From assembly GCA_030549495.1 (NCBI GenBank), contig JAUIRK010000948.1, positions 18,659-82,658 on the forward strand: 64,000 nt of DNA. The letters are read 5' to 3'. Positions 35,061 to 47,100 of this stretch are shown here, one piece after another. The notes under the pieces were generated by a model. It was not told where the DNA came from and searched no databases. It was given only the letters and a program-made list of their open reading frames with translations. Each line of letters opens with the position of its first letter. The first letter of the stretch is position 1. The stretch comes from Nectonema munidae (taxonomy: Eukaryota; Nematomorpha; Nectonematoida; Nectonematidae). The position numbers were made by a program, and so were the translations under genes.

Positions 35061-36197
35061 TTATTTAGAATTACCGTCTTCCTCTTTTTCTATATTAGCT
35101 TTTTTTCTTGTTTGCCAAGAATCGTTTCTTCTATTACCACGCTTGCGTTTCTTGTTTTGATTCGATTCATGACGATTTTTAACTTCTTCCAAATAAAATT
35201 TTTTCTCTTCTTCGCCGAATAAAATAACTACATTAATTTCTAAACTTTTAATATTAATTTTATATTCTTTTCCAGCCTCTATATTTTCTTCACCAGTGAG
35301 ATTTTTGAGTGCTTTAATTGCAACATTATCAGCCTTCACGAATCGAATATAACCTTCTTCACTTCCTTTAGCATATGTAATCCATCCAATTTCTCCAAAG
35401 TCATCAAAAAGTTCTTTAAAATCTTCTCTCGTTATTGTAATCTTTGAAGGTGTTAATCCATAAAAATGTATTACGTTTCCAGGTGTAAAAATTTTATCTA
35501 CTTCTTCTTGTAGTTTTTCTTGATTTGCCTTTTTAGCTTCATTTTTGATTTCTAAAGCATCCTTTTTATTTTTTATTTCAGCATCTTTTTGAATTTGAAA
35601 ACTTTCTTTTGACATTACAATAAGAGAATGTGATTTATAGGAAAGTTTTTCGGTTGTCAAAACTTTTTTAAAATCATCTTCATTTTCAAAAGTAACAAAA
35701 ACACTACCTTTAAATGCTTTATTGTGAGGCATTCTTCTCATATAAACATTCAAAACGGGACCAAATTCAAGAAAAAAAGTTTGTAAGTCAATAAAACTTG
35801 TGTTTTTAGGAAAGCCTTTAACATAAACCGTTTTTGATAAAAATACCTTTTGGCCTTCTTCAATATCTTTAGGATACGGAAAATTGATCGATCGACGAAT
35901 GCACTTTTTATCCAGATCAGACTCGAAAAAATTAGATGATTTGATCCTTAGAGAATCAAAAATAGCTTCTTCATTGCCACTAGTGAGAGAATTTAGTATT
36001 TTGAACTTTAATAAAGTAACAGTTGGAACCCAACCTTCTTCACAATCATTAATTACCGTCTGAAGAAATTTATCTTGACAATAATTATAATCACTAAAAT
36101 AGTATTCAAGTTGTTTCACGATTTTGTCATAATCAAATTCTTTTGTTTCAGAATCGTTTTTTTCATTGCAGGTAGAACTTTCATCAACAGATACCAT
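35061..36197 (-). CDS. SSB: La protein (Lupus La/SSB homologue)
   Basis: An intact, intronless 378-residue frame. La binds the 3' UUU-OH of new RNA polymerase III transcripts, protects them and aids folding, mostly in the nucleus. Domains in order: La motif, about residues 22-110 (QLEYYFSDYN, DKFLQ, EGWVP); RRM1, about 118-200 (KTVYVKGFP as RNP2, KGSVFVTF as RNP1); a charged linker; the atypical RRM2, about 245-320 (VIHFYGL, GEIGWITYAKGSEEGYIRF); and a basic C-terminal tail (QNKKRKRGNRRND), a likely nuclear signal. The oligo-U contacts known in human La (Gln20, Tyr23, Tyr24, Asp33, Phe35) are all matched (Gln29, Tyr32, Tyr33, Asp42, Phe44). The length is close to fly and human La. The ATG at 36197 is the first in frame. 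AATAAA overlaps the stop codon. Its lack of introns beside intron-rich neighbours could mean an old retrocopy, but it looks functional. Confidence 0.97.
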   Translation of the reverse strand: MVSVDESSTCNEKNDSETKEFDYDKIVKQLEYYFSDYNYCQDKFLQTVINDCEEGWVPTVTLLKFKILNSLTSGNEEAIFDSLRIKSSNFFESDLDKKCIRRSINFPYPKDIEEGQKVFLSKTVYVKGFPKNTSFIDLQTFFLEFGPVLNVYMRRMPHNKAFKGSVFVTFENEDDFKKVLTTEKLSYKSHSLIVMSKESFQIQKDAEIKNKKDALEIKNEAKKANQEKLQEEVDKIFTPGNVIHFYGLTPSKITITREDFKELFDDFGEIGWITYAKGSEEGYIRFVKADNVAIKALKNLTGEENIEAGKEYKINIKSLEINVVILFGEEEKKFYLEEVKNRHESNQNKKRKRGNRRNDSWQTRKKANIEKEEDGNSK

Positions 36198-36992
36198 TTT
36201 AAATATTATGAGAAAAAGAGGGATAAAACTTTAACAATAAATTAAAATAAATTAAAAAATAAGTTTAAGTTAGATATCAATAATTATAAAAATTTAGTAA
36301 AGCTATAGGTGATACTAAAGTGTAAGTAAATTTCCAGCCAATAAAGAAAAGAACTTCTAATTCCTAACCGTAGTTCATTAGAGATCATATCAAAAGCTTT
36401 TGAAAAGTCATGAGAAAAAACTTTTTCGATAAAAAATTTAGTATTATTAAACTAAACTGAGCATCTTAAGTTGATATATTTTTTAAAAATAGGAAATTAT
36501 ATTTTGATAACATTAATTTATTTTTTCTACTGGAGATTTTTTTAAGGATTGGTAGAACTTTTAATATTAGTTTATTAAACCTTAGTTATAGAATAAACAT
36601 ATAATGTTAAGTTATTTTACAGTTCATGCCTTCTATATATTTTAGGGTGCGTCTTTTTACCAAAACGTATCGAAAGGGAGTTGGAGATTACTTGTATTTG
36701 TGTAAACCTAGAATAATTTTTGTAAAATAACATTTTACAACACAAATAAGAATAATATTCACCCATTGAAGTTACATAGGAAAATATTCATCCACAGGAA
36801 ATTCTTTTTTTGCTCCGATTATTTTACTTAAGGATTCACTTAAATCAAATCGTAGCTGCACAAATTTTGAATTTTAATTTTTTTGTATTCATTTTGTATT
36901 CTTTAAATAACTTATTTTATTGCATTTTTAATTTTAACAATTGTTAATTAATTGATGTTTCTAAGGCAGTTATTTTATATGCGGTATATTTA
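36198..36992. other. intergenic DNA upstream of La
   Basis: A+T-rich; it should contain the La promoter, but no clear core elements could be assigned. No other gene is supported. Confidence 0.4.
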
Positions 36993-37130
36993 ATGTTGGT
37001 TGGTTAGTTTCTTTGGATATCAAGGCACTTTCAGCCATAAGCGTATATGCTCGAAATGGTTAATCACAATTTTGTGATTTTGTTTTAATGGGTCGGGAGC
37101 ATTGGGGATCGAACCACTGAGGTTCGACTT
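36993..37130 (-). mobile_element. tRNA-derived SINE, 5'-truncated copy
   Basis: On the minus strand it has a box-B-like GTGGTTCGATCCCC and a body shared with the next SINE (CACAAAATTGTGATTAACCA, then GGCTGAA.GTGC.TTGATATC) and an ACCAACCAAC 3' tail. The tRNA-like head is missing. Confidence 0.7.
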
Positions 37131-37270
37131 ATAAGGTGAAACTCATATATTTAATCTGATAAATATAAAATTTTTATTTGTTTTTACATTTAAAAAACGA
37201 AAATTATTCTAGATTTTCCCTGAAGCTCTGCTAGAAATTTTTCTTAACGCGTGTTAGACAGGATAAATAA

Positions 37271-37452
37271 TTGATTTGGTTGGTTGGAGATATCAAAGCA
37301 CATTCAGCCGTAAGGCTATACGCTCGCATTATGCTTAAGATGGTTAATCACAATTTTTGTGAATTTGTTTTTAGAGTTGGGAGCCTTGGGGATCGAAACC
37401 TTGACCTTCAACTGTTAAGCTGAGAAGGACACCCTATCAACCATTGAGGCTC
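37271..37452 (-). mobile_element. tRNA-derived SINE, near full length
   Basis: The minus strand begins GAGCCTCAATGGTTGATAGG, with a box A-like segment, then a CCTTC/GAAGG stem and box B GGTTTCGATCC. The closing CCAAGGCTC pairs with the head like a tRNA acceptor stem. The body contains TTGTGATTAACCATCTTAAG and the tail CCAACCAACC. It was probably mobilised by a LINE in trans, as is usual for SINEs. Confidence 0.75.
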
Positions 37453-38144
37453 TAAATAAATAAATGAAAAAAAAGAAGATAAAAGTTTCTTTATTCATGG
37501 ACAAATTTTAATTATTATTATTATTATTATGTTTTTGATACTTTCTTTTGTACTTCATGTTAATTATTAAAGTATATAAAAAATTTAATAATTGTCTCAA
37601 AAATAAAAAATATAAAAATATAATAAAAATTATAAATATAAAATTACTTTGGAAAATCATTGCATACATATCTAATAATAGTAGATAAAAAGTAAAAAGA
37701 ATCGGAGAAGCCATCATACTTTGAATGTTAAGGATATGAAAGTATTATCTTAAACAAAAATTAGAAAATAAATATCATAGTGTATTTTTCTTCAAAGAGG
37801 CACGTTTAGCATATTTTGCATTGTAATATGAGCCATGAAGCTTTAAAGCTGTGAGAAAAAAAACATTTAAAAGTAAAATTATACATTATATTTAGTAATA
37901 TTTTCTAAAAAAATTAGAATAAATAAACAAAATTCTAAAAATATATGCAAGGAACTAAATAGTCACGATCAGGAATTGAATTCAGACAATTTGAATGGAG
38001 AACATACGCTAAAACCATTAGATATTTTGCCGACATTATATGATATGACAATTGATATTTGAATGTGGAAATAAAAAGTAAATTTTTATTGTAAAAAATA
38101 CTTTTTTATTTATTTGTTTACTTTTTTTCAATCTTAAATTTTAG
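37453..38144. other. intergenic DNA before the CK1-like gene
   Basis: A+T-rich. (ATT)n at 37512-37530 gives a low-complexity frame on the minus strand that is not credited. TTAAATTTTAG immediately before the ATG at 38145 resembles a splice acceptor, so a noncoding first exon may lie upstream. Confidence 0.45.
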
Positions 38145-41100
38145 ATGGAGAAAAAATATGATAAAAATAGAAGGCAATTTGAAAACAAAAATAACCAAGT
38201 TATTGTCTCTAATAAATATAAAATTATCAGAAAAATTGCAACAGGTTCTAGCTCAGATATATATTCTGCCCAAAATATGAACCTAAAAAAAGTAATTCTG
38301 ATTTAATATTTTTACTTTATTTTTCTTCAATTCTAGGAAACTTTTATCACAAAATCTGTAACCTTTTCATAACAAAGAGTGCATAGATCTATCATATAAT
38401 TAACGTACATATATACCTATTTTTATTATAAATATTAGATATTGAATATTTAGTCACCCACTTTTGTTCTATGTGACACATTTATCTATTGCAAATGGGC
38501 CGTGTTTTTTTCCAAACTTTTTATTTTAGAATTAGTTTTTCAATATAGTCCTGACATAGACCAATAATCGTTTTACCTGACTCAAAAGATATTCTTTGAT
38601 GAATTTATGCTATAGTCAATTGACTATGCTGAACATTACTTTAAGTTAGTAAAATAATTGTTACACTTTATAATCTAGGTATTAGAACTAATATTATATT
38701 AAACAAAACTTTATACCTAAAATTAGTACATTTTCTCGAAAATTCTTCATAAGTCTGTTTTAAAAATCTTTTCTGAAACACTATACAATAATCCAATGAA
38801 TCCTCCTTATATATAATCGTTTTTATTTGAATTTATATTAACAGATTGTTGCAATTAAAATCACAGCTTTTAAAGATTCTAACTTATCCTTAGAAAGTAA
38901 ATTGTATCGCGTTTTCAAAAATACACCTGGTATTCCTACTTCGAGGTAAATTTTTGCATTTATTTTCTTTAAATAAAAACTTAATTTTCAAATTTATATA
39001 TATCTCCATCACCGTAATAATTTTATTTTTTCCAGCGGGAAAGCAAATTTCTGAAATTTTTATTTTTTCTCTTTGAAATTCCTCAAAAAATTATAAATAA
39101 TTTTTTAAGACAAATAAAATTTTTTTCTTTTATAAAAGTTTTATGAAAATAAAAGAAGGAATATGCGGGCATCCAGAGGCGTAGCTAGAACAATTTTATC
39201 GCTTTATATATACATACATAAGTGTTTCTGATAAGATTTGTGATGATAATCTATAACTTATTATCAATAAAAAATATTCAACTTTGATATATAAAATGAA
39301 ATAATTTTTATAGTGACTGTTACTGTGTATTTCTTACGTCAATTCCAGGTAAAATTGTGGAGTCGGAAAAATATTTTGCAACTTCCACTTTACTTATTTT
39401 TTTTCGACTCCGACTCCAACTATTTCTAATTTTGGGACTGCAACTTCTGTCCAAGTCAAGTCAGCATGACAATAGTTTTGCGTATCTTTGTTGCATTTGC
39501 TTCTATCTAGAAGTGTGAGGAAGTGTTTTCAACTCTTATAAGTTTTAAAACAAGAAATTGAAACAGATTGCGTTTTGTAGATGGCATGAGAAATATCCAG
39601 CTAACATTAGGCCATAAGCTTTATCCTAAAGTACAACTGCAGATATCGCACTAATTCGGCTAAATACCTCTTGAAACCTAAATATTTTTTAGGTTATATG
39701 TTTCTTCCATTTTCCTTCATAGAAAATAAAAATATTAATCATGCTTCTTATAGCAGGGGCAGGGGCGCACATCTAAAGCTTGATCTATCTTCTTCAACAT
39801 AGTTTATTAAAATGTTTTATTGATTTCTATTAGTTTACTGTCTTTCTTACATTGTCTTCAAAAAGATTTTCAAATTATCGTCTATAACTTTTTTTTATCT
39901 AAACCAAGACTATAGTATTCAAAAACTAAATTAATCCTAAATTATTTTTCAAAAGTATTTGCTTTAAATGTTTTGTTTTCCAAAAACTTTCTACTCATAA
40001 ACTGAGCCTTGCTCCTTTACAAAGTATTTGTGTAATGAAAAAGTTCATTTTTCAATTTTATTCAGTTTTCAGCCTTTATCTATGAAACACACCATTAGAC
40101 CATAATGATAAAGATTTTTTGTGTTGCGTTTTTGCCACGTTGCGCACTAAAGAGAGTCGGTTTATCCATTTTTTTTAAAACGTGCGATTCCACCGACTAA
40201 ACCTGCTTCCAGATATAAAAAGGATTTAAAAAAAAAGGATTTATTTTAAAAAGTGAACAAACCAAGATAGGTTTTCGTCACATGATTGAATAATTAAAAG
40301 AGAATTGATTTGAGTATAAACAGTTTGATGGTGTAAGAAATAACATTTGATTTGGATGCAGGAGTTGATGCCGGAAAATTCATAAATATCAGTGTTGGCT
40401 AGGAAAGTAAGCATTGGAGTGGAATAAGAAGAGTCGAAAAGGTGCGTGAAAATATGAGATGAGTAATTGAGAGCCGTTGGTAGGGATTGAGGTAGATGCA
40501 AATAAGGAGTTGAAGCATATGTGAGAAAATGAAGAGGAAAATCTCATCAGACTGTGTAAGAAGGTATATTTCAAGGTAGAAGGATGTAGCCAAAGGGGGC
40601 TGGGAGCCGCCCTCTCCAAGTAATATCGTAGTCTCTCCTAGCAAAAAACTAGCATATTATATTTAAAAACTAGTCTTGCTCCTTCTTCCCCCATCCTTCT
40701 ATACATTTCCTCTTGACGGCCTCCTTAACTTAAAGTATGTTTGTTTCTGATAAATGTAATATGATTTGATAAATAAATATCATTGAAACAAATCAAAAAG
40801 ACGTCTAATGTATCAAAATTTTGACATTATAAAGTTTTTATGTGTATTCTTCCCCTGGAGAATCCTATTGTTTTTTTCAATCCTAATTGAATTCAATATT
40901 CGGAGGATTCATTTCCTCTGGGAATTGTCGGCGGGAAATAAGCATTATCATTATCTTCATCGTAATTCATATATTTTTGTATTTTAAGTACTGTCATTGA
41001 AGACAGAGAATATAAATATCTTGTTATGCCTTTACTTGGTCCTAGTTTAGAAGAATTATTCCATTTCTGCTCGAAACGTTTTTCCATCACTACTGTTTCT

Positions 41101-44100
41101 ATGCTTGCCATTCAAGTATATTTTCAACCTTAATCTAATTCATTTTCATCTAGTTCGATATGTATGAGGTTAAAGACTTTCTCTAAAATGATTTTTTTCA
41201 CTATTTTGATATTGTAAAACCTGGTAAATATGAGATTTTTTTCAATAACATCGAATTTAAAGAGTTTCTCCTTAACCCGTTAACGCCCAGAGTCGACTAT
41301 AGTCGACTTTACAAAAATAAAATCGTTTGCGTTTATCAAAGCTCTTTAATACAAATCTTCTGCTTAACATTAGATATCGTCTGATTATTCTGGTCGTTAA
41401 CGGGTTAATGTGAAACTCCTCTCTAATGAGCACTCTACGGCAGGGGTGGCTAACCTTTTTTAGGGTATGCGCCAGCCAAATATAGTGTTTTCTGGTGATG
41501 ATGCGCCAAAATTTTTATTCCATTACAACCGGTTAAACATGAGAATAATCCGATTATCTGTATTAAAATGTGTTTTAAAAGGTAAACCATTTTTCCTAAA
41601 GTCCACGTATGTCGTCCTTTCTCCTTGAATATTTGAAGTAATTTTCTTTCAATGATACTAAATGCACTATTACATATTTATAGTTCTTAAATAATATTTT
41701 TTTTTCTTTTTTTGACAATTATTTTTTAATAAAAAGTTAATATAACCTAGTAGTTATGACGAGCTAACTCAATTTTAAATATAAAAAGAAAAATTAAAAA
41801 ATTGTATGTTTCAAAAAATTAATTTTATTTTTATAATGTTAAAACTGCATTTATTAGGGTCTCATAAGAGTTATCATTATATATAGGATTTCTCTATAAG
41901 ACTTACATTCGTTTTCAAGAATAAATTGGACATAGAAAAAGTATTATTTGTTTAAAGATATTCACTAATTAAGGTTATAATGTATTATATTACTTCTCAT
42001 TTTTGTTTACATCGTAGTACCTTTTGCTTTTTTTTAAGGATTTTTTCGTTTAAAGACCAAGTGTCGGCGAAAATTTATATTTAAAAATCTTTGCATTCTA
42101 TTAATTTACTTTGGTCTTTTTTCCATTTATTTTATACACGTATTTAAAGGATCATCTTCAGCACCAGATTTATGTTTCTTAAAATATATGAGAAAATTGT
42201 TTTAGATTGAGTTATTTTTTTATGGACTACTCAATTAATAGTTATCTATAATAATATAATAAAGTCTGCTCTTTTGAAAGAGGGCCAAACTAAAAAATGA
42301 ACAAAGACGTCTTTGCAGGAAATTTACGGAAAAAATGATTAGCTCACGCTTTCTTAGGAATCAATTATTTTTAATCTTCCTTAAAAATTTGAGATTGGAA
42401 AAAAAAGGTAAATTTCCAGTAAAAAATTTAATACGATTACAAAATAATAACAGTCAACATCAATCAAAGAGATATTAAAATTGATCGCTATATAAGTAAA
42501 AGTTAACATAGAAGTTAACCCATTTAAGGCCAAGCAAAGCAGACACTATCTAAAAAAAAGCAGACGATTTATATTCAAAGTCATTGAAAAAAGCAGACGA
42601 AGATGAAATTACTTATGTTCCAAAATAGGAACATTGGCCATAAATGCGTTAAGAAAGAATTTTTTATAGCTTATATGAGGAAACAGGCACTTTTGATCGT
42701 GGCTTAATGGAGTGCAGAAAACTATTGTTTGATTAGTGTATTTTAACGATAAAAATAAACTATCAAATAAAAATAATTTTTACTTTTTAAACAACCAAAT
42801 TAATGATTAATAAACCACGGAAAGCAAATATATTCCCGACTCCAAAAATTAGTGCGAGATCCTTGGAAATCGAGATCTCTGGGAACCGGGTAAGAAACAT
42901 AGAATGTGTGGATCAGGAGCGCATAACCGGAATATATTTGAATTCTTTCAAAATGTTAGTAGACAATCTATATTACTTTTCTTGTTTTAATGCTAAGTCT
43001 TTCAATGAATTTTTTTTCCTTAATTCCCATGTCATTGATATAATAATAAGGCAAATTTGAGCTAAATTTCATCAGAGAGAGTAATGTAGCCAGTAATTTG
43101 AAAAGGAGCGGATAAATTTTTCAGCAAAGTAAATATTTTATACCACATAACTATTTGAGAAAGCCTTGTAAAATTCCACTTGTAAAATGTCTTGATAATG
43201 ATTTTCAGTACGAGCTAATCCTAAAAAGTCAAAACTCAGCTTCACACCACGTTCTGCACAGTCGTTGGTGACATTAATGGCCTTAATGTTAATTTTAGCC
43301 GCTTTGTATGTTTCATCTTGATCCCAGCTCTCGGCATTTTTCGAATTGGCTATCTATCTGAAGTAGGTAAAAGAAGTACCAGGAATCTGAAGATACAAAA
43401 TCACAAGTAAAGAAGTTAATGTTATTGCAAATGGAAATTTAGGCTTTCCAAACCCAATTCCAAAGCGCTCTTTTGGAAACTGGAGACATTCTGTTGGCTT
43501 GAAAAGAAGAAGCCTATCTGCTAGCTTGCGCTTTTTATTCTCTAGAACACAGCTGGAAAAAAGCGCAAGGGGCACCATTTTGGCACATAAATACTGCAGA
43601 TGTCGATCAAAGGCTTTTATTGCACTTTTTGAGATAATTGGTTGAATCTCATCATAAATAAGCAGGCGTTTGTATATCAAAAGATCGTTCCAGGTGGCAT
43701 CGGTACTGCAGCTAGACTGTATCCACCACAAGCTGTATATGAGAGTAACAAAAACTACAAAATGTTTCATCTTTAAAGCTTGTTGTTTTGTTGTGATAGT
43801 AGCAGGAGGAAGTAGAGCTATCTGTTTTTCAAATAGTACAAGTTTAATGCTGTGGAATAGCTTAGCCATCCACCTGGCTCTATGTAGTGCTCCAGGCGTT
43901 TTGAAAGAGGTTACAGGAGTGTCAGAATCTAAGTACACTACATAATTGTAAAAATTCTTGAAAATCATCTCGCCTTAAATCAATTTGAGAGCGCACTAGT
44001 TGTAAAACTTCAGCTCTCCATTCTAAAATATAAGTCATTGCATTTTCAGAATACTCGCTAGTATCAAGCCGAGAGAGTGGCTCTTCGTTGTTGTGTGGTA

Positions 44101-47100
44101 ATAAATTCCAATGCTTTTTCGGTCTATCAAAAACAATAACATCTGGAGATTTACATGTTTCAATTTTTAAATCATTAAAAACATGGGATAAAATGACTTC
44201 ACCCACATGATGTTGATATCCCGACCACAACAATGCAAGCCGCTGTTATATGTCCAGTATTACTTGTAGTGGTATCAAATACCATATTGGAGACAGAATC
44301 ATTGCAATTCCATGTTTGTAGTAGATTAGATATGAGCTTTGTAATTATCTCTCCAGATTTGCGACAAGTTCCCGGTTTATAACTTGGTACACCTAGAAGT
44401 TTGATATCATTGGCACCTCCTACTATCACAACAAGTCGTTCCTCTTTGCCATGTTGGCTTTTAAGGGATGGCATCAATTTTGAGTCCCAGTGAAGAGACA
44501 ATAATTTAGGAGGATGCCACTTTTTCTGACAAGATTTAGTAATTTCGTGTCTTACACGGCGTCTCGATTTATCTCCTTGAGAATACAACGTAGAAACTTT
44601 TAAACTGTCTCCATCTGATTCTTCGAAGAGCGCTTTTGTAAATACAGTCTGTTGACTTGGTGTAATCTTCAATCGGGTTGCCAATGAAATTAGCTTTATG
44701 GATTGAAAAATATTGTGTGGAATAAATGCATCTGTTCCTTCACGAACACGCCGAGATTTCTTTTTATGTTTTTGTGTGTAAAATCATTCTTCAAAGCATC
44801 TTTGTCAAGATCTTCAGAATCAATGTCTGCTTCCAACGTTGTCTTTTGATTAGCCTGTTAATTTCAGCTTGTGCATTTTCACGCCTTTTCACTTCACTTA
44901 GCTCCCGCTTCGCTGTTCTCTTTTGCTCTTTATCTAGCAAGGTATCAACGCTGCCAAAATTTGCAGCTCGATCAGTTTGCATTGATTGAAGAAACCGGAC
45001 ATTAAGATTTTTCAAGATTTTTTCAGCTGAGAAAGGCCACAAGGGAAAAGTTTTATATAGCTCCTCTTCATGTTTCTCTAGTTTTGTAAGTATTTTGCGA
45101 GTTCCTTGCCTATCAATAGGAATTTTTCGAAACTTTGAATTGGCCTCTAATAATTTGAGGATTTGTTTACATGCTTTTTTTCCGATATCATAGGTATATT
45201 TGCTTTTCCATAAAAAGGAGCTATTTTCGATAAAACAATCTTTGCTGATTCCCACTTTGTTTGGCGTGTGAGCAAGCCATCTTTAATATGAAACAAAAGA
45301 CATCTCAGAACTTGTCTTTCAGTAGGAAGACGAGAGCCAGTGATGACGGCATCATCAGCAGATACATCTTGACCAAGTCCATAGATTTTGGAAGAGTTTC
45401 TTGTATTTATCAGTGTATTTTTTGTGTTATTGATCCTTTGGAAGGTTGCACTTTTTTTTATCCATTTTATTAGCAATAGGAAATCAAAAACTAACTTTAT
45501 AATGAAGAAAGCAAAGCAATACAAAAAAGTGGGTAAAAATTATTAGAATATATCAAAGATGATTAAGTATAATTTAACTTTGTGTTTGTCATATGATGTA
45601 AACAATAATAGCTCAAGAAATGTGACATTATATGAACAACAATTCACATTATATTTTTGATGTGTGATGTGCGCTTTACAATTGTGATAAATATTAGCTA
45701 GAAGTATGATATGATGTGATCCATAATTTCAGGAAATATGAAATGAGAAAATCAACAAATAAAAAACAGAGAAAATTGTCATTAATTTGACTGATTTAGA
45801 TGAGCCATGTACCCAGTAATTATATAAAAATTTTGCCAGTTTTGTTTTTTCATGCATTGGCACAAAATAAGAGTAGGAACAAATAAATTTTAAATTTATT
45901 TAAAATTATGTTATTTTTGTGGGCAACCATGGAGCGCCAGAGTTTTTTTCTAGTTTACCATGGTTAGTTTCGGAATGAGTCTTGTAATTCTTTTTATTCG
46001 TTTTTCTGAAGACACGCATTTTTGACCTTTGAACACCAAATACTGAATCGGCGGGACCAAGAATTCTGTTCCCCAAAGTTTTGCAAAAGAAGTCGTTTTT
46101 AGACACATGGTATAAAAGCGTCACTTGGTTAGGACATAGCATATATTTTTGTTACTCACTCAGTTGTTTCACTGCTAGAATTTCAATAACTGGTGAAAAG
46201 CAATAATGGGAGATAATGGCTTTATTACATGTGATAATAGTAACCACGGTCTCTTCATGTCCTAATGGCAAAGTCTTAAACAAAAAAATCTGGCGTAACT
46301 TGTTCTATTCGTTCAATTTTAGACCCTGTTTACCATTTCGTCCAAAACCGTAACTATTTGAAAATGTTGACTAGAAAGAAGGTCATTCAATTTGATAAAA
46401 TCTCTGCACTTATCCTCAGTTATGGTGGCATTGCGAGTGGAGAGTGAACGCGTAATGTCGATTAATAATCGTAATGTGTTCATTGGACAAAAATTCCTTT
46501 ATAATAATTTTTGGAAATTATAAAAAAAAGTTCGCCCCTTAAAATTTTGAGGATGTGCGCCTCTGGTATTTATGCGTATAAAATTTAATAAAATAAATTA
46601 TGTATACTATTTTTTATAGATGATAGAGAGATTAGCTTCAGTCCATGAAAAAGGATTGGTTCATCGTAACGTCAAGCCAGATAATTTTGTGATGGGAGTT
46701 TGTCGTGAAAAGAATATGGTAAATTATTTTTAAAAATTAATTAATTAAGTATGGTATTAAGAGAGGATTTAAATGCCTAATACCTTGAACAGCTTGACTT
46801 TTCTGAATGATGAAGATGATTTATTGACATAAACATGGCATGGTTAAGTAAACTTACACAGCATTTCTTCGAAAAAGCGCTTTGCCCATATCATTTTATA
46901 ACAGAGTGATACGTAGATCTTATCTGTATTTTCTAAATTTTCTGATGAAATTTCTAAATCATCATTAATTTTTTGAGTTTTTCAAAAAGATTAACGCCAT
47001 TTTTCATATTTTTGTATTAATGAATAAATACTAAAAAAAATTTATTTCCCATTATACTTTTACATTCGCTTATATCTAGGCTGACCTATTCTATTGTATC

